From Aegilops tauschii subsp. strangulata (taxonomy: Eukaryota; Streptophyta; Magnoliopsida; Poales; Poaceae), in assembly GCF_002575655.3 (NCBI RefSeq), contig NC_053040.3, positions 151,095,148 through 151,159,147 on the forward strand: a stretch of 64,000 nucleotides of DNA, given 5' to 3'. This document shows positions 55,601 to 64,000 of the stretch, piece after piece; the first letter of the stretch is position 1; every line of letters starts with the position of its first letter. A model generated the notes under the pieces. That model made no database searches, was not told the origin of the DNA, and saw only the letters and a program-made list of their open reading frames with translations. The position numbers were made by a program, and so were the translations under genes.

Positions 55601-56440
55601 ATACTAGAAGTGGTATAATATTATAATCACCAGCCTGTGGGATAGCATTGGCTGATGGATGATAACTATGGAACAGCGTTACCTAAAGAACAAGTATCTT
55701 AGCTGAACTATGGAACAGCGTTAACTCCTGAACAAGACCCGTAAGAGATCAACATGAATATACAGTGAAATGTGATAATCTATTTTCCATGCTTAGATGA
55801 ATAACAAAGCCATAAATGTTGCACACAAGTAAGATGAGGGTACAACCTATCTGGCCACCATCAATAGGAGTGAGCATCATGTGCTGACTTGTCGATGGCC
55901 CTATAGTTGTTGTGGCTGTCCATGTCGGGCACACGCATTCGATGCAGGGAACTGTTGAGTGGGGACTATAGCTCCCTTCTGGTGTATGCTTCCCTTGTTG
56001 GAGCAGCTGCGGTGAGTCGGAAGACGGTGTGGCTGAAGATGCAGATAACGCATAATGTTAAGAACGACACATCTCTTTGATCTGAAGAAATACACTAAGA
56101 GATCAACAGCAAGGTACGAGAGTGGTCACACGTCTGTTGACTGGGACTAAATTGGGGTCACACGATTTTATTTTATTTTGGTACTGTCCAATCTACGCCG
56201 GATGGCTTGATGGCCGTCTTGTGCCTCCCGGCTGACACTGTTAAGAATCTTCCCCGAAGAGCCAGCGACCAACGGCAGAGCAGCTTGCCTCTGTCGTCCG
56301 TGGCCCCGGCCAAAACCCCGCTCCCCGCCCCACCGCACTGCGTGGTTGCGCCACCCCCGGGCCAATCCACAAAGACTCGCCGTCATCCAGATCCGGCGGC
56401 GGCAGTACCTTGAACCCATGAAACTCTAAGATATCCATCT
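52678..56440 (-). CDS. CACTA-2 multi-exon gene (accessory-gene-like), unknown function
   Basis: On the minus strand, GT-AG bounded open segments are: about 56032-55847 (SSDSPQLLQQGKHTPEGSYS), 55443-55241 (HTDISTRTSRSNVKANKLDV), 54758-54533 and its copy 53893-53668 (EGLQTRSLQKIQTPRDNKPT), 53104-53029, and the last exon 52964-52678 ending DCDVVDR and TAG 52680-52678. A likely first exon starts at ATG 56438 (MDILEFHGFKVLPPPDLDDG), but its frame closes at 56241. The last exon is helical and Gln-rich (MVDELEVQSHATQQLINVFR). No known domain was recognised. It resembles the second, non-transposase gene of CACTA elements in position only. Exon phases were not all verified, and small exons may be missing. 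Confidence 0.5.
53987..54091 (+). mobile_element. Stowaway-type MITE (copy 1)
   Basis: TA at both ends, termini ttccctccatccgg and its inverted counterpart ccggacggagggag, about 105 bp in all, non-coding. The same MITE is present in the duplicated segment, so it was inserted before the duplication. Confidence 0.85.
54854..54957 (+). mobile_element. Stowaway-type MITE (copy 2)
   Basis: Paralog of the MITE at 53987-54091, with the same TA flanks and termini and some substitutions and short indels inside. Confidence 0.85.
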
Positions 56441-57195
56441 AAGCGCTGCTTCCACGGCGAACTTGCGGCCCCGCACCCTTACGTTAGACACCAGCCAACC
56501 GGCAGCCTAGGAGCTCCACCGCCTCGAGGGGTGCTGCTTCCCATTGGGAATCGATTGGCCCAGAATAAAAATTCAGACAACTGACGCCTAAATAAAGTGA
56601 TTTGAGATGAGGATGCGACCTATCTAGCGGCATGGTGAAGTAGGCAGGTCCAGCTGCCGAGTCAGTGAGGCCGGCGCGGTTGCGGTGGCCACCGGCGGTA
56701 GGGAAACAACGATGTCGCGACGGTCGACGGCTACGGGGAAGCAGCGCCGGGACTCTGGACGGATCCGAAGTTGGAGCCGCTCCGGTGCCGTGAACAACGG
56801 CGGGGGTGAATCGACTCCGGTACGGTTCACGCGGCTGTTGTCGAGGCAGCTCCAGCAGCACGGAATAAGAGGCACACGGCCCAGTGCACGACGACAGATG
56901 GACAACGTCTCCGGCATTAGGGAGGAGGGCGGCTGTGAAATTGGTGCAGTGGGGGCGCCATGGAGGAGGGGCTGAGGTTTCGCGACTCGGGAGAAGGGAG
57001 CTTCCGGGGAGAAGGTGATTTGGCGCCCACGAGGTATGAATGGGGGATTGCGAGGGGAGTGGAACCATGTTTTACGGACGCATTTGTCTGAAATGTGAGG
57101 GGGAGTTACAGTTCTACCACTGCCTTTAGGCTTCTCGGCTTGGGTCTGTGTACTGAGGGTCGGGGATAGTAGAGTAACTTTGCTTCTCCCCAAAT
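56441..57195 (-). promoter_or_regulatory. GC-rich upstream region of CACTA-2 gene
   Basis: GC-rich sequence with overlapping open frames on both strands (for example 57068-56484 minus and 56685-56975 plus) but no recognised motif. By position it is the upstream/leader region of the minus-strand gene. Confidence 0.35.
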
Positions 57196-57330
57196 AGTGG
57201 GCGGGAGCGATTTCGGGCGAGGAGGGCGTGTTTTGAAATATAGTGGGCGTGAGCGATTTCGGGCGAGGAGAGCGTGTTTTGAAATAGTGGGCGCAAGCTA
57301 TTTCGGGCGAGGAGAGTGTGTTTTGCCGAC
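57196..57330 (+). repeat. Tandem repeat of about 46 bp, three copies
   Basis: The unit agtgggcg(g/t/c)… gatttcgggcgaggag… gcgtgttttgaaat is present three times (from about 57196, 57239 and 57285). It lies just upstream (minus-strand sense) of the CACTA-2 gene, so it may be promoter-related. Confidence 0.8.
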
Positions 57331-57995
57331 CGAGTTTATGAATTATTCGGCACATGTCATTTCGGCCGAGGAGAAGGCGCGCTTGGATGAAGTTACGAAC
57401 CTACCCTCGATGCACAACGGGCCAATTAATGCGTCTCCCACATAGGATGGTAATTTCGCGTCTCCCATTTATTTGCTCGGGCGAATTCCACCGAGCAGAG
57501 GATGTTTAACGGTTCGTTCAAAATTTGGGAGAACGAGCATCCACGTCTACCTTACCAAGTCGATTCAAATCAAATTTAGAAATATTAGCTTGCCACTTCT
57601 TTTTTAGATGGAGAGATGATGCTCGGGAGTAATGTGTTTTTACATGCTCATTGCTAGCGATTTACTATATGACCAATAGTTGACCCACTCAAAAACGGGA
57701 ATCAAACCCAAAATGAAATATCTCGATTCAATGAAATAGCTCGTTCACCAGGTCAAAATAGTGAACTAAATCCAAAAATTGAACACCTCAATCGAATAGC
57801 ATGTTGTACAGTATTATAGTACTCCATGAACATGTTGAAAGTCAAATTAATGAACTTGTTTGATATACGCATATATCCGTTCATGTGTGGATTGCAAACC
57901 ACATGTTCTCCAATTTAAATATTTGAATGCAAATTTATATCGAAACATGGTTTATATCAGTCTTTGATGCATAAAACGCGACCTCCCCCTCTCCT
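57331..57995. other. No gene recognised
   Basis: AT-rich sequence with no recognisable ORF, LTR end or CACTA terminus. The right boundary of CACTA-2 could lie here but I cannot see it. Confidence 0.5.
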
Positions 57996-57998
57996 GGA

Positions 57999-58007
57999 CT
58001 CCTACTC

Positions 58008-58053
<46 letters not shown>
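57999..58053 (+). repeat. (CT)n microsatellite
   Basis: About 55 bp of nearly pure ct repeats, one gt interruption near the start. The surrounding 57999-60240 is generally rich in ctctct words. Confidence 0.95.
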
Positions 58054-58055
<2 letters not shown>

Positions 58056-59037
58056 CGACAATCTTCAATTCTGTCGCACGCATCCAACACACAAACCTTG
58101 TTGGTCCTCTCTCTTTCTCTCCATCTCTCTCTCTTTGTGTGTGTGCGTGGGGGGCTCTTTCTAGTTCGCATGCATATATACTCCATCTATAGGTCTCTCT
58201 CGCACACTATGTATGATTCTCTAGTCCAAGCTAGATATCTTGGGTGCACTCATCGTACGCACACAAATTCCTTGGTTTGTTGCCGTAACTCTCACACGCA
58301 CCACTCTGTCGTCTCGGAGCTCTTCCCCCTCTCTCTCAAACTCTCCATCTACTTGGGTCACACATACACATGCATATCTCACTCGCACTCGATAGGCCCA
58401 TCTAAAACTCTATCTCTCTCCCTCATTCTCTCTCCATCTCCCATGCACACACACACAATCTCATGCCTAGCTAGCCAAGTATGATGGTCTCTCACTCAAT
58501 TGTAGGCACACGCAGTCCCCCCCCCCATATGTATATGACTAGCTAATCTTAGTCTCCATCACAAACATGTGCATGGTCTATCTCGATTTCTCTCGGGGCA
58601 TCTTTCTATCGTGCACGCACCTCCCTCGATCTCCCACCCATATAGTCCCCTCACGATCTCGAGGGGGTCTCTCTATCACAAACACACCCTCTCGCCCTCC
58701 CCATGCGTCCATGTTCTCCATGTGTCCCTCTCGACCTTTGTTCCTTGTTGGCCAGACCTCTATTGGACATGTGCTATAGGGGTGTCTCTCTCCGTTGCAA
58801 ATAATCACACACTAGCTATCTTCGTGTATCTCCTCGCCTCGCTTTTCTATCTCGGAGATGCATGCGTGATATGTTCGCCTAAGAAACGAAAAAACACACA
58901 CTCTCTCTAATTTATCGTTTGTTGTCACTTTCTGTTTCACACACATACTCTTTTTGCACACTTACTCATTCCCCTTCACACGCACTTGATCCCTCTCGAC
59001 TTAGGCACTCTCCTCGGTCCATAGCATATTGATTTAT

Positions 59038-59262
59038 TGAAAAGTCAAACATCACAAAGTTTGACCATGTACGTGGAGAAAAACAATTACATCTAGAACG
59101 GCAAACATATACCATTAGATTCACCATGAGGTGTAGTTTCGTATGATGTATCTTTGGTATTGAAGATATAAATAACATTTGTGTAAACCTGGTCAAAGTT
59201 TCCAAAGTTTGACTTCTAAAATAATTACATGCACTGCATTATCGAGCGGATGGAATATCTCT
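59038..59262 (+). mobile_element. MITE-like block (copy 1), inverted arms
   Basis: The left arm (aaaagtcaaac…aaagtttgacca, from 59039) and right arm (tggtcaaagtttcc…agtttgactt, to about 59217) are inverted. The tail cattatcgagcggatgga is a degenerate Stowaway-type end. It lacks the matching outer left end. Confidence 0.6.
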
Positions 59263-59979
59263 TTCCCCCTCTCAGCTATCTGACGCACCACTCAGCCTTA
59301 TCGGGGCTCCTCAATCTCTCTCAAACTTTATATCTCCCTGGTTCACACATACACATGTCTCGCTCGCGCTATACATATAGACCCATCCAACACTCTCCGC
59401 CATTGTTCTCTCTCTATGTGACACGCACCCCCCTAATAAGTACCATAATCCCTCACTCCATCATAGGCGCAAGCACTCCCCCCTAAGTATGATTATCTCT
59501 CACTAGCCATCAGGAACACACGTATTGTCTCTTTCCATCCATACGTCTATCTCGATATCTCTCGGGGTATCTTCTATCGCGCACACACCTTGTCACTCGA
59601 TCTCCCACCCATGTAGTCCCATCACGATCTCCAGGGGATCTCTCTATGACAAACATACACTCTCTCCTCCCCATGTCTGCATTTTGTCCGTACGTCTCTC
59701 TCGACCTCTCTCCCTTGTTTGTCAAACCCCTCTTGGCCACGTGCTAGGGGTCTTGCTCTCTCGGTTGCAAACAACCACACACTATCTCCTCACCTTGCTT
59801 CCGTTGTCGAAGATGCATGTGTGATATGTTTGCATAAGACACACACGTTTTTTCTCGACTTTTATCGAGTGTTGTCCATGTCTCTTTCACACACGCACAC
59901 ACACTTTTTTCACTCACTCTTTCTATTTCACTCTCTCTCTCTAGTTAGGGACTCTCGCACGTCCATAAGCATATGGATG

Positions 59980-60199
59980 TTTTGAAAAGTCAAACCTCAG
60001 AAAAGTTTGACCAGGTATATGTGGAGAAAAACATTTACATCTGGAAAGATCATTAGATTCATCACAACATGTACTTACTTCATACTATCATTTATCTTTG
60101 GTGTTGTAGATATAAGTAATTTCTTATAAACTTGGTCAAAGTTTCAAAAGTTTGACTTTTAAAAAAATGTTGGAACTACATTATCGAACGGAGGGAGTA
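59980..60199 (+). mobile_element. MITE-like block (copy 2), inverted arms
   Basis: The arms aaaagtcaaacctcag…gtttgacca and tggtcaaagtttcaaaagtt…gactttt are inverted. The tail cgaacggagggagta is the classic right end of Stowaway-type elements. Confidence 0.65.
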
Positions 60200-60205
60200 G
60201 CTCTT

Positions 60206-60640
60206 TCTCTCCCTCTCTCTCTGCTATCTCTCACGGGCCTCCCCTCTCACACGAACACTCTATACCGACGGATTATACGCTCACTATGTCAGCGTATAGC
60301 TCCGTATATTGTTTAGTTGACTGGTCAACCAGTCCACATGCTGCCTTGTCAGCTCGTGTTCTGTATCTTGGTGTGCTGGCCCATGTGGCAGTGGGTGCAA
60401 ATAAGTAAACTAGAGGCCCATTTGACACGCGGTGAAGTAAACAAAGTTGAAACCACTCGGGGTAGCACCCCGCACGCTAGTAAATTGAGGGCGCATTGAG
60501 GACACACTTCTTCCGCGTGGAGGACGCACTCGCGCACAATTCACCACTGCGCGGCGGCATGCACAGAAGGACGCACTCGCGCACACCCAGCACACAACAG
60601 ACACCAGCACACGTGTACACCGGCGTCGCCGGTGGTTGAG
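60206..60640 (+). promoter_or_regulatory. Upstream region of the F-box/FBD gene
   Basis: 435 bp between a MITE end and the ATG. No convincing TATA box. A 30-bp region around 60520 and 60570 repeats cacactt/acgcactcgcgcaca words. The leader is C/A-rich near the ATG. Confidence 0.4.
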
Positions 60641-63063
60641 ATGGACGGCGCGGCAGCCAACAAGCGGAGGCGGCTCGAGCCAAAACCGCATCCGGCGAGC
60701 CTGGACTTCATCAGCAGCCTCCCCGATGACATGCTGCTCGTCATCATCGGCCTCCTCCCCACCAAATCTGCCGTGTGGACCGCCCTGCTCAACCGGCGGT
60801 GGCGCCCCCTCTGGCGCGGCGTCCCCCTCAACCTCACCGTCGACAGCTGCCTCTGCGACGGGGATTGCAAATGCATGGCCGCAGTCTCCAAGATCCTTTC
60901 ATCGCACCCTGGGCCAGCCAGACGCCTTGACATCCTCATGTTCAGTACCAACTGCAAGGTCCAACCCAAGTTCGACGAGTGGTTCTTATCCCCCGCCCTA
61001 GATCAGCTCGAGGAGCTCACCTTTGAAGTTGTACGATGTCGCTCTCTGCCACTGTCCGCGCTCCGCCTCGCACCAACGCTGCGCCGCGCCAGCTTCAGCT
61101 CCTGCTATCTTCCCCAGATTAATGCCGCGCCCGCCCTTCTTCTCCCTCAACTCAAGCAACTCGACCTCTTCAACGTTGTCATCTCGAAGAAGGCTATGGA
61201 GCAGCTGCTCCACAGCTGTACTGCGCTCGAGTACCTTCATCTTGAGCAGATCCACGGGTTCATTAGCCTCCACATCGCCTCGATGAATCTCCGATGGATT
61301 TATGTGTCTTGCTGGCCTCGCAACAAGACATCAATTGGGAAGAGATCACTCCAGTTGTTCCACGTTATGGTCATTGAGAATGCGCCTTTCCTTGAGAGAT
61401 TGCTTGTATCGGATCTAGAAGGTCCAACAAAAATCAGGGTCATTGATGCGCCGAAATTGACAGCCTTGGTGCACTCGTCTGCCAAATTCTCCGAACTCTT
61501 TATTGGATCCGTAATCGTTCAGGTACAGCACTCCTCTTCTTCTCTGTCTTCTTGAAATTCACATTTTTAAATTTCTTCTTGATGTATTTACGACCGTCTT
61601 CCAGAAAATGATTCCCACAAGCTTGACCCAGTCTATGAGCACAGTGAAGATCTTGGCAATAAAATCTATCAGCCCCAATCTGGATCAAGTTGTTGGATTC
61701 CTCACATGCTTTCCGTGCACGGAGAAGCTACTCATCAAGGTGAAACTTCTTTCCTATTAGTAAACGGTGATCACAACGTAGCTCAAATTTTTCGTAATTT
61801 TCCCAAATAACGATGACAAGTGTAGTTTTCAAAACTGCATCTACGCACTGCACCGAAAGAAATGTTTTTAGTATTTTTTTCTCACGTGATCACCTGCATC
61901 GGTTTTTGTTGTACTACTATAGTAGCCTAGGCTAGTCATAGTGGAAAGTAACTTATACTACTCTAGTAACTCTATGGTTACCCTAAGAGCAAGTACTACC
62001 TCCGTCCTGGTTTACTCTTCCTATTTTATAGTATCAAAATTTGACCATAGATTTAGCTGACAAAATGTTAATGCATGTCACTAAGAACTATATCGTTGGA
62101 TTCGTATTTGAACATAATTTCAAATGGTGTAATTTTTAGTGACATGCATTGGCATTTTCTTACATAAATATATGGTCAAAATTTTATACTAAATAAGAGG
62201 TAGTACAAAAGTGGGCTATAACGGCCCTCCACTATGTAGGCCAAAACACGTGCCAAATTCACTTGTGATGCATTTGGCATTGATGCCCCTCCATTGCTCA
62301 CCTGGTGCCCCAATCTGGATCACCTACTTTGCTCCGGTGCCAAATTAACTCACGCAATGAAAAACACTTGCGTGGGAGAGAGAGAGGACTGAGGCAATAA
62401 AAAAAACTTGTTTGGGAGAGTGAGAGGCTGGTGTAGTTGGTTTGATTGATTTGTTTATACATGTGGGTTTGTGTGCACAGCGGTGCCAACTCTCTCACAT
62501 CGCGAGAGCGGTGCCAAAATCTTTTCATTTGACATCGATGCGTATTATGGCATCGGCCACATAGTGGAAGGCAACAAATGCCCAATCTCTTCACGTACTC
62601 CTAGGTAAATGAGAGGAAAGAGAAAGAGAGAGAGAGAGTGAAAAAATATCACTAGCCAGCCAACTCTATCGTACGAGCGAATGATATTGGTACCTCTTGA
62701 TGACACGGCAATCTTATACAGCCAGCTGCTATAATATGTTCTCTTCTTTTGCAGATAAAAAAAGACCCGAAAGTGAAAAATGTGCTGCACTATAACAATC
62801 TCATCGAATGCCTTGATCTCCATCTTATAGAAATTGATTTGATCGACTACCGAGGCAGCACATCTGAGATTAAATTGGCCAGGTTCTTTGTTCTGGAGGA
62901 AAGTGTGCTCAAGGTAATGAGGTTTGGCATTCTCTGGCGCAACAATGAATGGCGTGCTGATCACCACAAGCGTCTAAGCCTAAATGACAAAGTCTCCGCA
63001 GAAGCGGAATTTGTTTTTGAAACATCAAGTGGCCAGAGACTCAAAAACTTATTTGCCCATTAG
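60641..63063 (+). CDS. F-box/LRR protein with C-terminal FBD domain, three exons, 441 aa
   Basis: Exons: 60641-61522 (294 codons), 61605-61739 (45 codons), 62755-63063 (102 codons plus TAG). All introns are GT-AG and phase 0 (82 bp and 1015 bp). ATG 60641 is the first Met in frame. Residues 8-15 are basic (KRRRLEPK, possible nuclear signal). Residues about 22-62 are the F-box (FISSLPDDMLLVIIGLLPTK, then RRWRPLWRGVPLNL). Leucine-rich segments follow (PQLKQLDLFNVVISKKAMEQ, CTALEYLHLEQI). Exon 2 has CFPCTEKLLIK. Exon 3 is the FBD domain (LARFFVLEESVLKVMRFGIL). The family recruits targets to SCF ubiquitin ligases through SKP1 (family knowledge); the target is unknown. No stop or frameshift is seen. 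The gene is a relative of the pseudogene captured in CACTA-1 but not a close one. Confidence 0.9.
61994..62205. mobile_element. Stowaway-like MITE in F-box intron 2
   Basis: TACTACCTCCGTCC at the left and the inverted aagaggtagta at the right enclose about 210 bp. Inner arms (aaatttgaccata, tatggtcaaaattt) are also inverted. The ends are degenerate, so it is an old copy. Confidence 0.65.
62226..62571. mobile_element. Possible inverted-repeat element in F-box intron 2
   Basis: The left arm cctccactatgtaggcc (62226-62242) and right arm ggccacatagtggaagg (62555-62571) are inverted with few mismatches, enclosing about 310 bp without coding. No target duplication was confirmed. Confidence 0.45.
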
Positions 63064-63826
63064 TGACTTGTCAGGGCGGTGGATTTTAGTTTGTACGATA
63101 ATGCTGCATCCACGTAAACTTCCTAGTAATTCCCTCTTCGTAGGTGCAACATTACTCCTAACATTTGTAATATCAGTTTGAAACTTGTAATATTGCCGTG
63201 TCCTATTCCTGCGTTTTCAAAATCCTGCGAATCAAACAGGTCCTGAGTTGGTGATGATGTTGTGCCTGCCATCTTTCACCAATAGCCGTCGGATCTATAT
63301 CTGACGCATCCAAACCAAACTTCTCCAGTTTTGCAAAAAGATGCCCGCACTTGTTCCCTATTTACAAACAACTCCTTGTCTCTCACAATCAGCCTTATCT
63401 CCTCCCCACCACATCTAGATGGCCATGGCAAAATCTGGCGCGATGGCCGCTGCCGGCGCCGTCCACCCCCCAATCTTGGTGTTTCGTGCAATGCACGGGC
63501 ATCTACGCACGGGAAATTATGGCGAACATGGCTAGTTGTAAGCAGGCTAGGTCTACAGCCATGATGATAGTGACTGCAGACAGTGAGGCTGAGTATGGTA
63601 TGCCGAACACGGCGCCTATACTCAGGTGTCATCTCCGGCGTAGGGTCTTGTCACTTCACTGTGAGGAGCAGCACGTAATAATTTGACCAACGGGTAGTAC
63701 AGTGCTACTACATTGGTAGTACTACTACTACTAGTACTAGCACCACCGTCTGGATTTAGTAGTACTACCACGTCCATCTGGATTTAGTATTTGACTAGCA
63801 ATATCTAGTAATGCATGTCACAAAAA
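63064..63826 (+). other. Downstream of F-box gene; no second gene recognised
   Basis: The 3' flank contains overlapping open frames near 63276-63686 on both strands with no recognised motif. At 63690-63780 it has clusters of the word tagtactact and catctggatttagt (twice). Confidence 0.45.
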
Positions 63827-64000
63827 ATGTACTACTCCCTCTGTAAATAAATACATGGTGTATTGTTTTATTCCTATCGGCTAGATAACTTAATGTCTTT
63901 TTGCTACTTAATAGGATTACATGCAATGAACTAACCACTGCATGTGATGTTTGGTAGTCTCAAGTCATTGAAAGCATGCACGGGCACAGAGGGGGACGCA
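63827..64000 (+). mobile_element. Left end of a Stowaway-like MITE (partial)
   Basis: tactactccctctgtaaataa is a typical Stowaway left end. The right end is not visible before the window ends, so the call is tentative. Confidence 0.35.

Larger units (their letters stand above)
51089..57440. mobile_element. CACTA-2: left end and body of a second CACTA-like transposon; right end not found
   Basis: The copia sequence breaks at 51088 and CACTAAAAAAATACACTTAT begins at 51089. The next 1.4 kb is typical CACTA subterminal sequence, with many ggccca/tgggcc words and 111-bp repeats (51804-52247). A multi-exon minus-strand gene (52678-56440) follows. No inverted copy of the terminus was found up to 64000, so the right boundary given here is only where I lose recognisable element features. 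The bases aaa (51086-51088) would be the left target triplet. Confidence 0.65.
58560..60205 (+). repeat. Diverged tandem duplication, units of about 0.7-0.95 kb
   Basis: The segment 58570-59262 is repeated at about 59525-60199, with shared words such as tctatctcgat(t/a)tctctcgggg, gatctcccacccat and gttgcaaa(t/c)aa(t/c)cacacact. Each copy ends in a MITE-like block with inverted arms. No coding function was seen; open frames here come from low-complexity CT sequence. Confidence 0.75.

Noticed and set aside
56484..57355. Overlapping 194- and 243-codon minus-strand frames as a gene
   Set aside because: The two frames overlap each other and a plus-strand frame in GC-rich sequence; neither shows a motif or splice link to the CACTA-2 exons.
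58098..58910. Open frames of 113-128 codons rich in Ser, Leu and His
   Set aside because: Translation of CT/CA-rich low-complexity sequence; near-identical frames appear in the diverged duplicate and no domain is present.

Overview
This window is a slice of a large, repeat-rich grass nuclear genome, almost certainly Triticeae (wheat, barley, rye or a relative). The evidence is the transposon content. There are Angela/WIS/BARE-type copia LTRs, an Athila-type (Sabrina-like) gypsy element, a chromovirus gypsy element with 4.2-kb LTRs, very large CACTA elements and Stowaway-type MITEs. Only one gene looks intact: a three-exon F-box/FBD gene at 60641-63063 on the + strand.

The window is best read as a stack of nested insertions. 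(1) 1-2816 is the gag side and one LTR of a minus-strand gypsy element, with a small foreign LTR (1536-2077) inside it. (2) 2817-9309 is the 3' half of an Athila-type element, split at 3924-7256 by a non-autonomous LTR element. (3) At 9310 the Athila LTR is cut by a minus-strand Angela/WIS-type copia element. That copia element is itself split three times: by a 4.6-kb solo LTR (10396-15033, target duplication gtatg), by a 32.8-kb CACTA element (16367-49196, target duplication ttc), and by the left end of a second CACTA-like element at 51089. Neither the copia element nor the Athila LTR resumes before the end of the window.

The first CACTA element (CACTA-1) carries a captured F-box/LRR/FBD gene on the minus strand (about 42109 down to 17544). 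That pseudogene was later split by a complete gypsy chromovirus (27419-41431, target duplication tctag) and a complete Angela copia element (18202-26744, target duplication catag). CACTA-1 also holds a satellite-like array of about 504-bp units (42551-46325) and a small gene with a B3-like downstream exon (46782-48473). The chromovirus has an almost intact gag-pol and an extra 268-aa ORF between its primer-binding site and gag. That ORF has a region resembling a double-stranded-RNA-binding fold.

The second CACTA-like element (CACTA-2, from 51089) has 111-bp subterminal repeats and a multi-exon minus-strand gene with a tandem duplication of about 865 bp. After it come CT-rich and MITE-rich sequence, a diverged tandem duplication (58.56-60.2 kb) and the intact F-box/FBD gene. 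All coordinates, splice sites and LTR comparisons were read by eye, with no database search. Family names rest on recognised motifs and general knowledge of Triticeae repeats.
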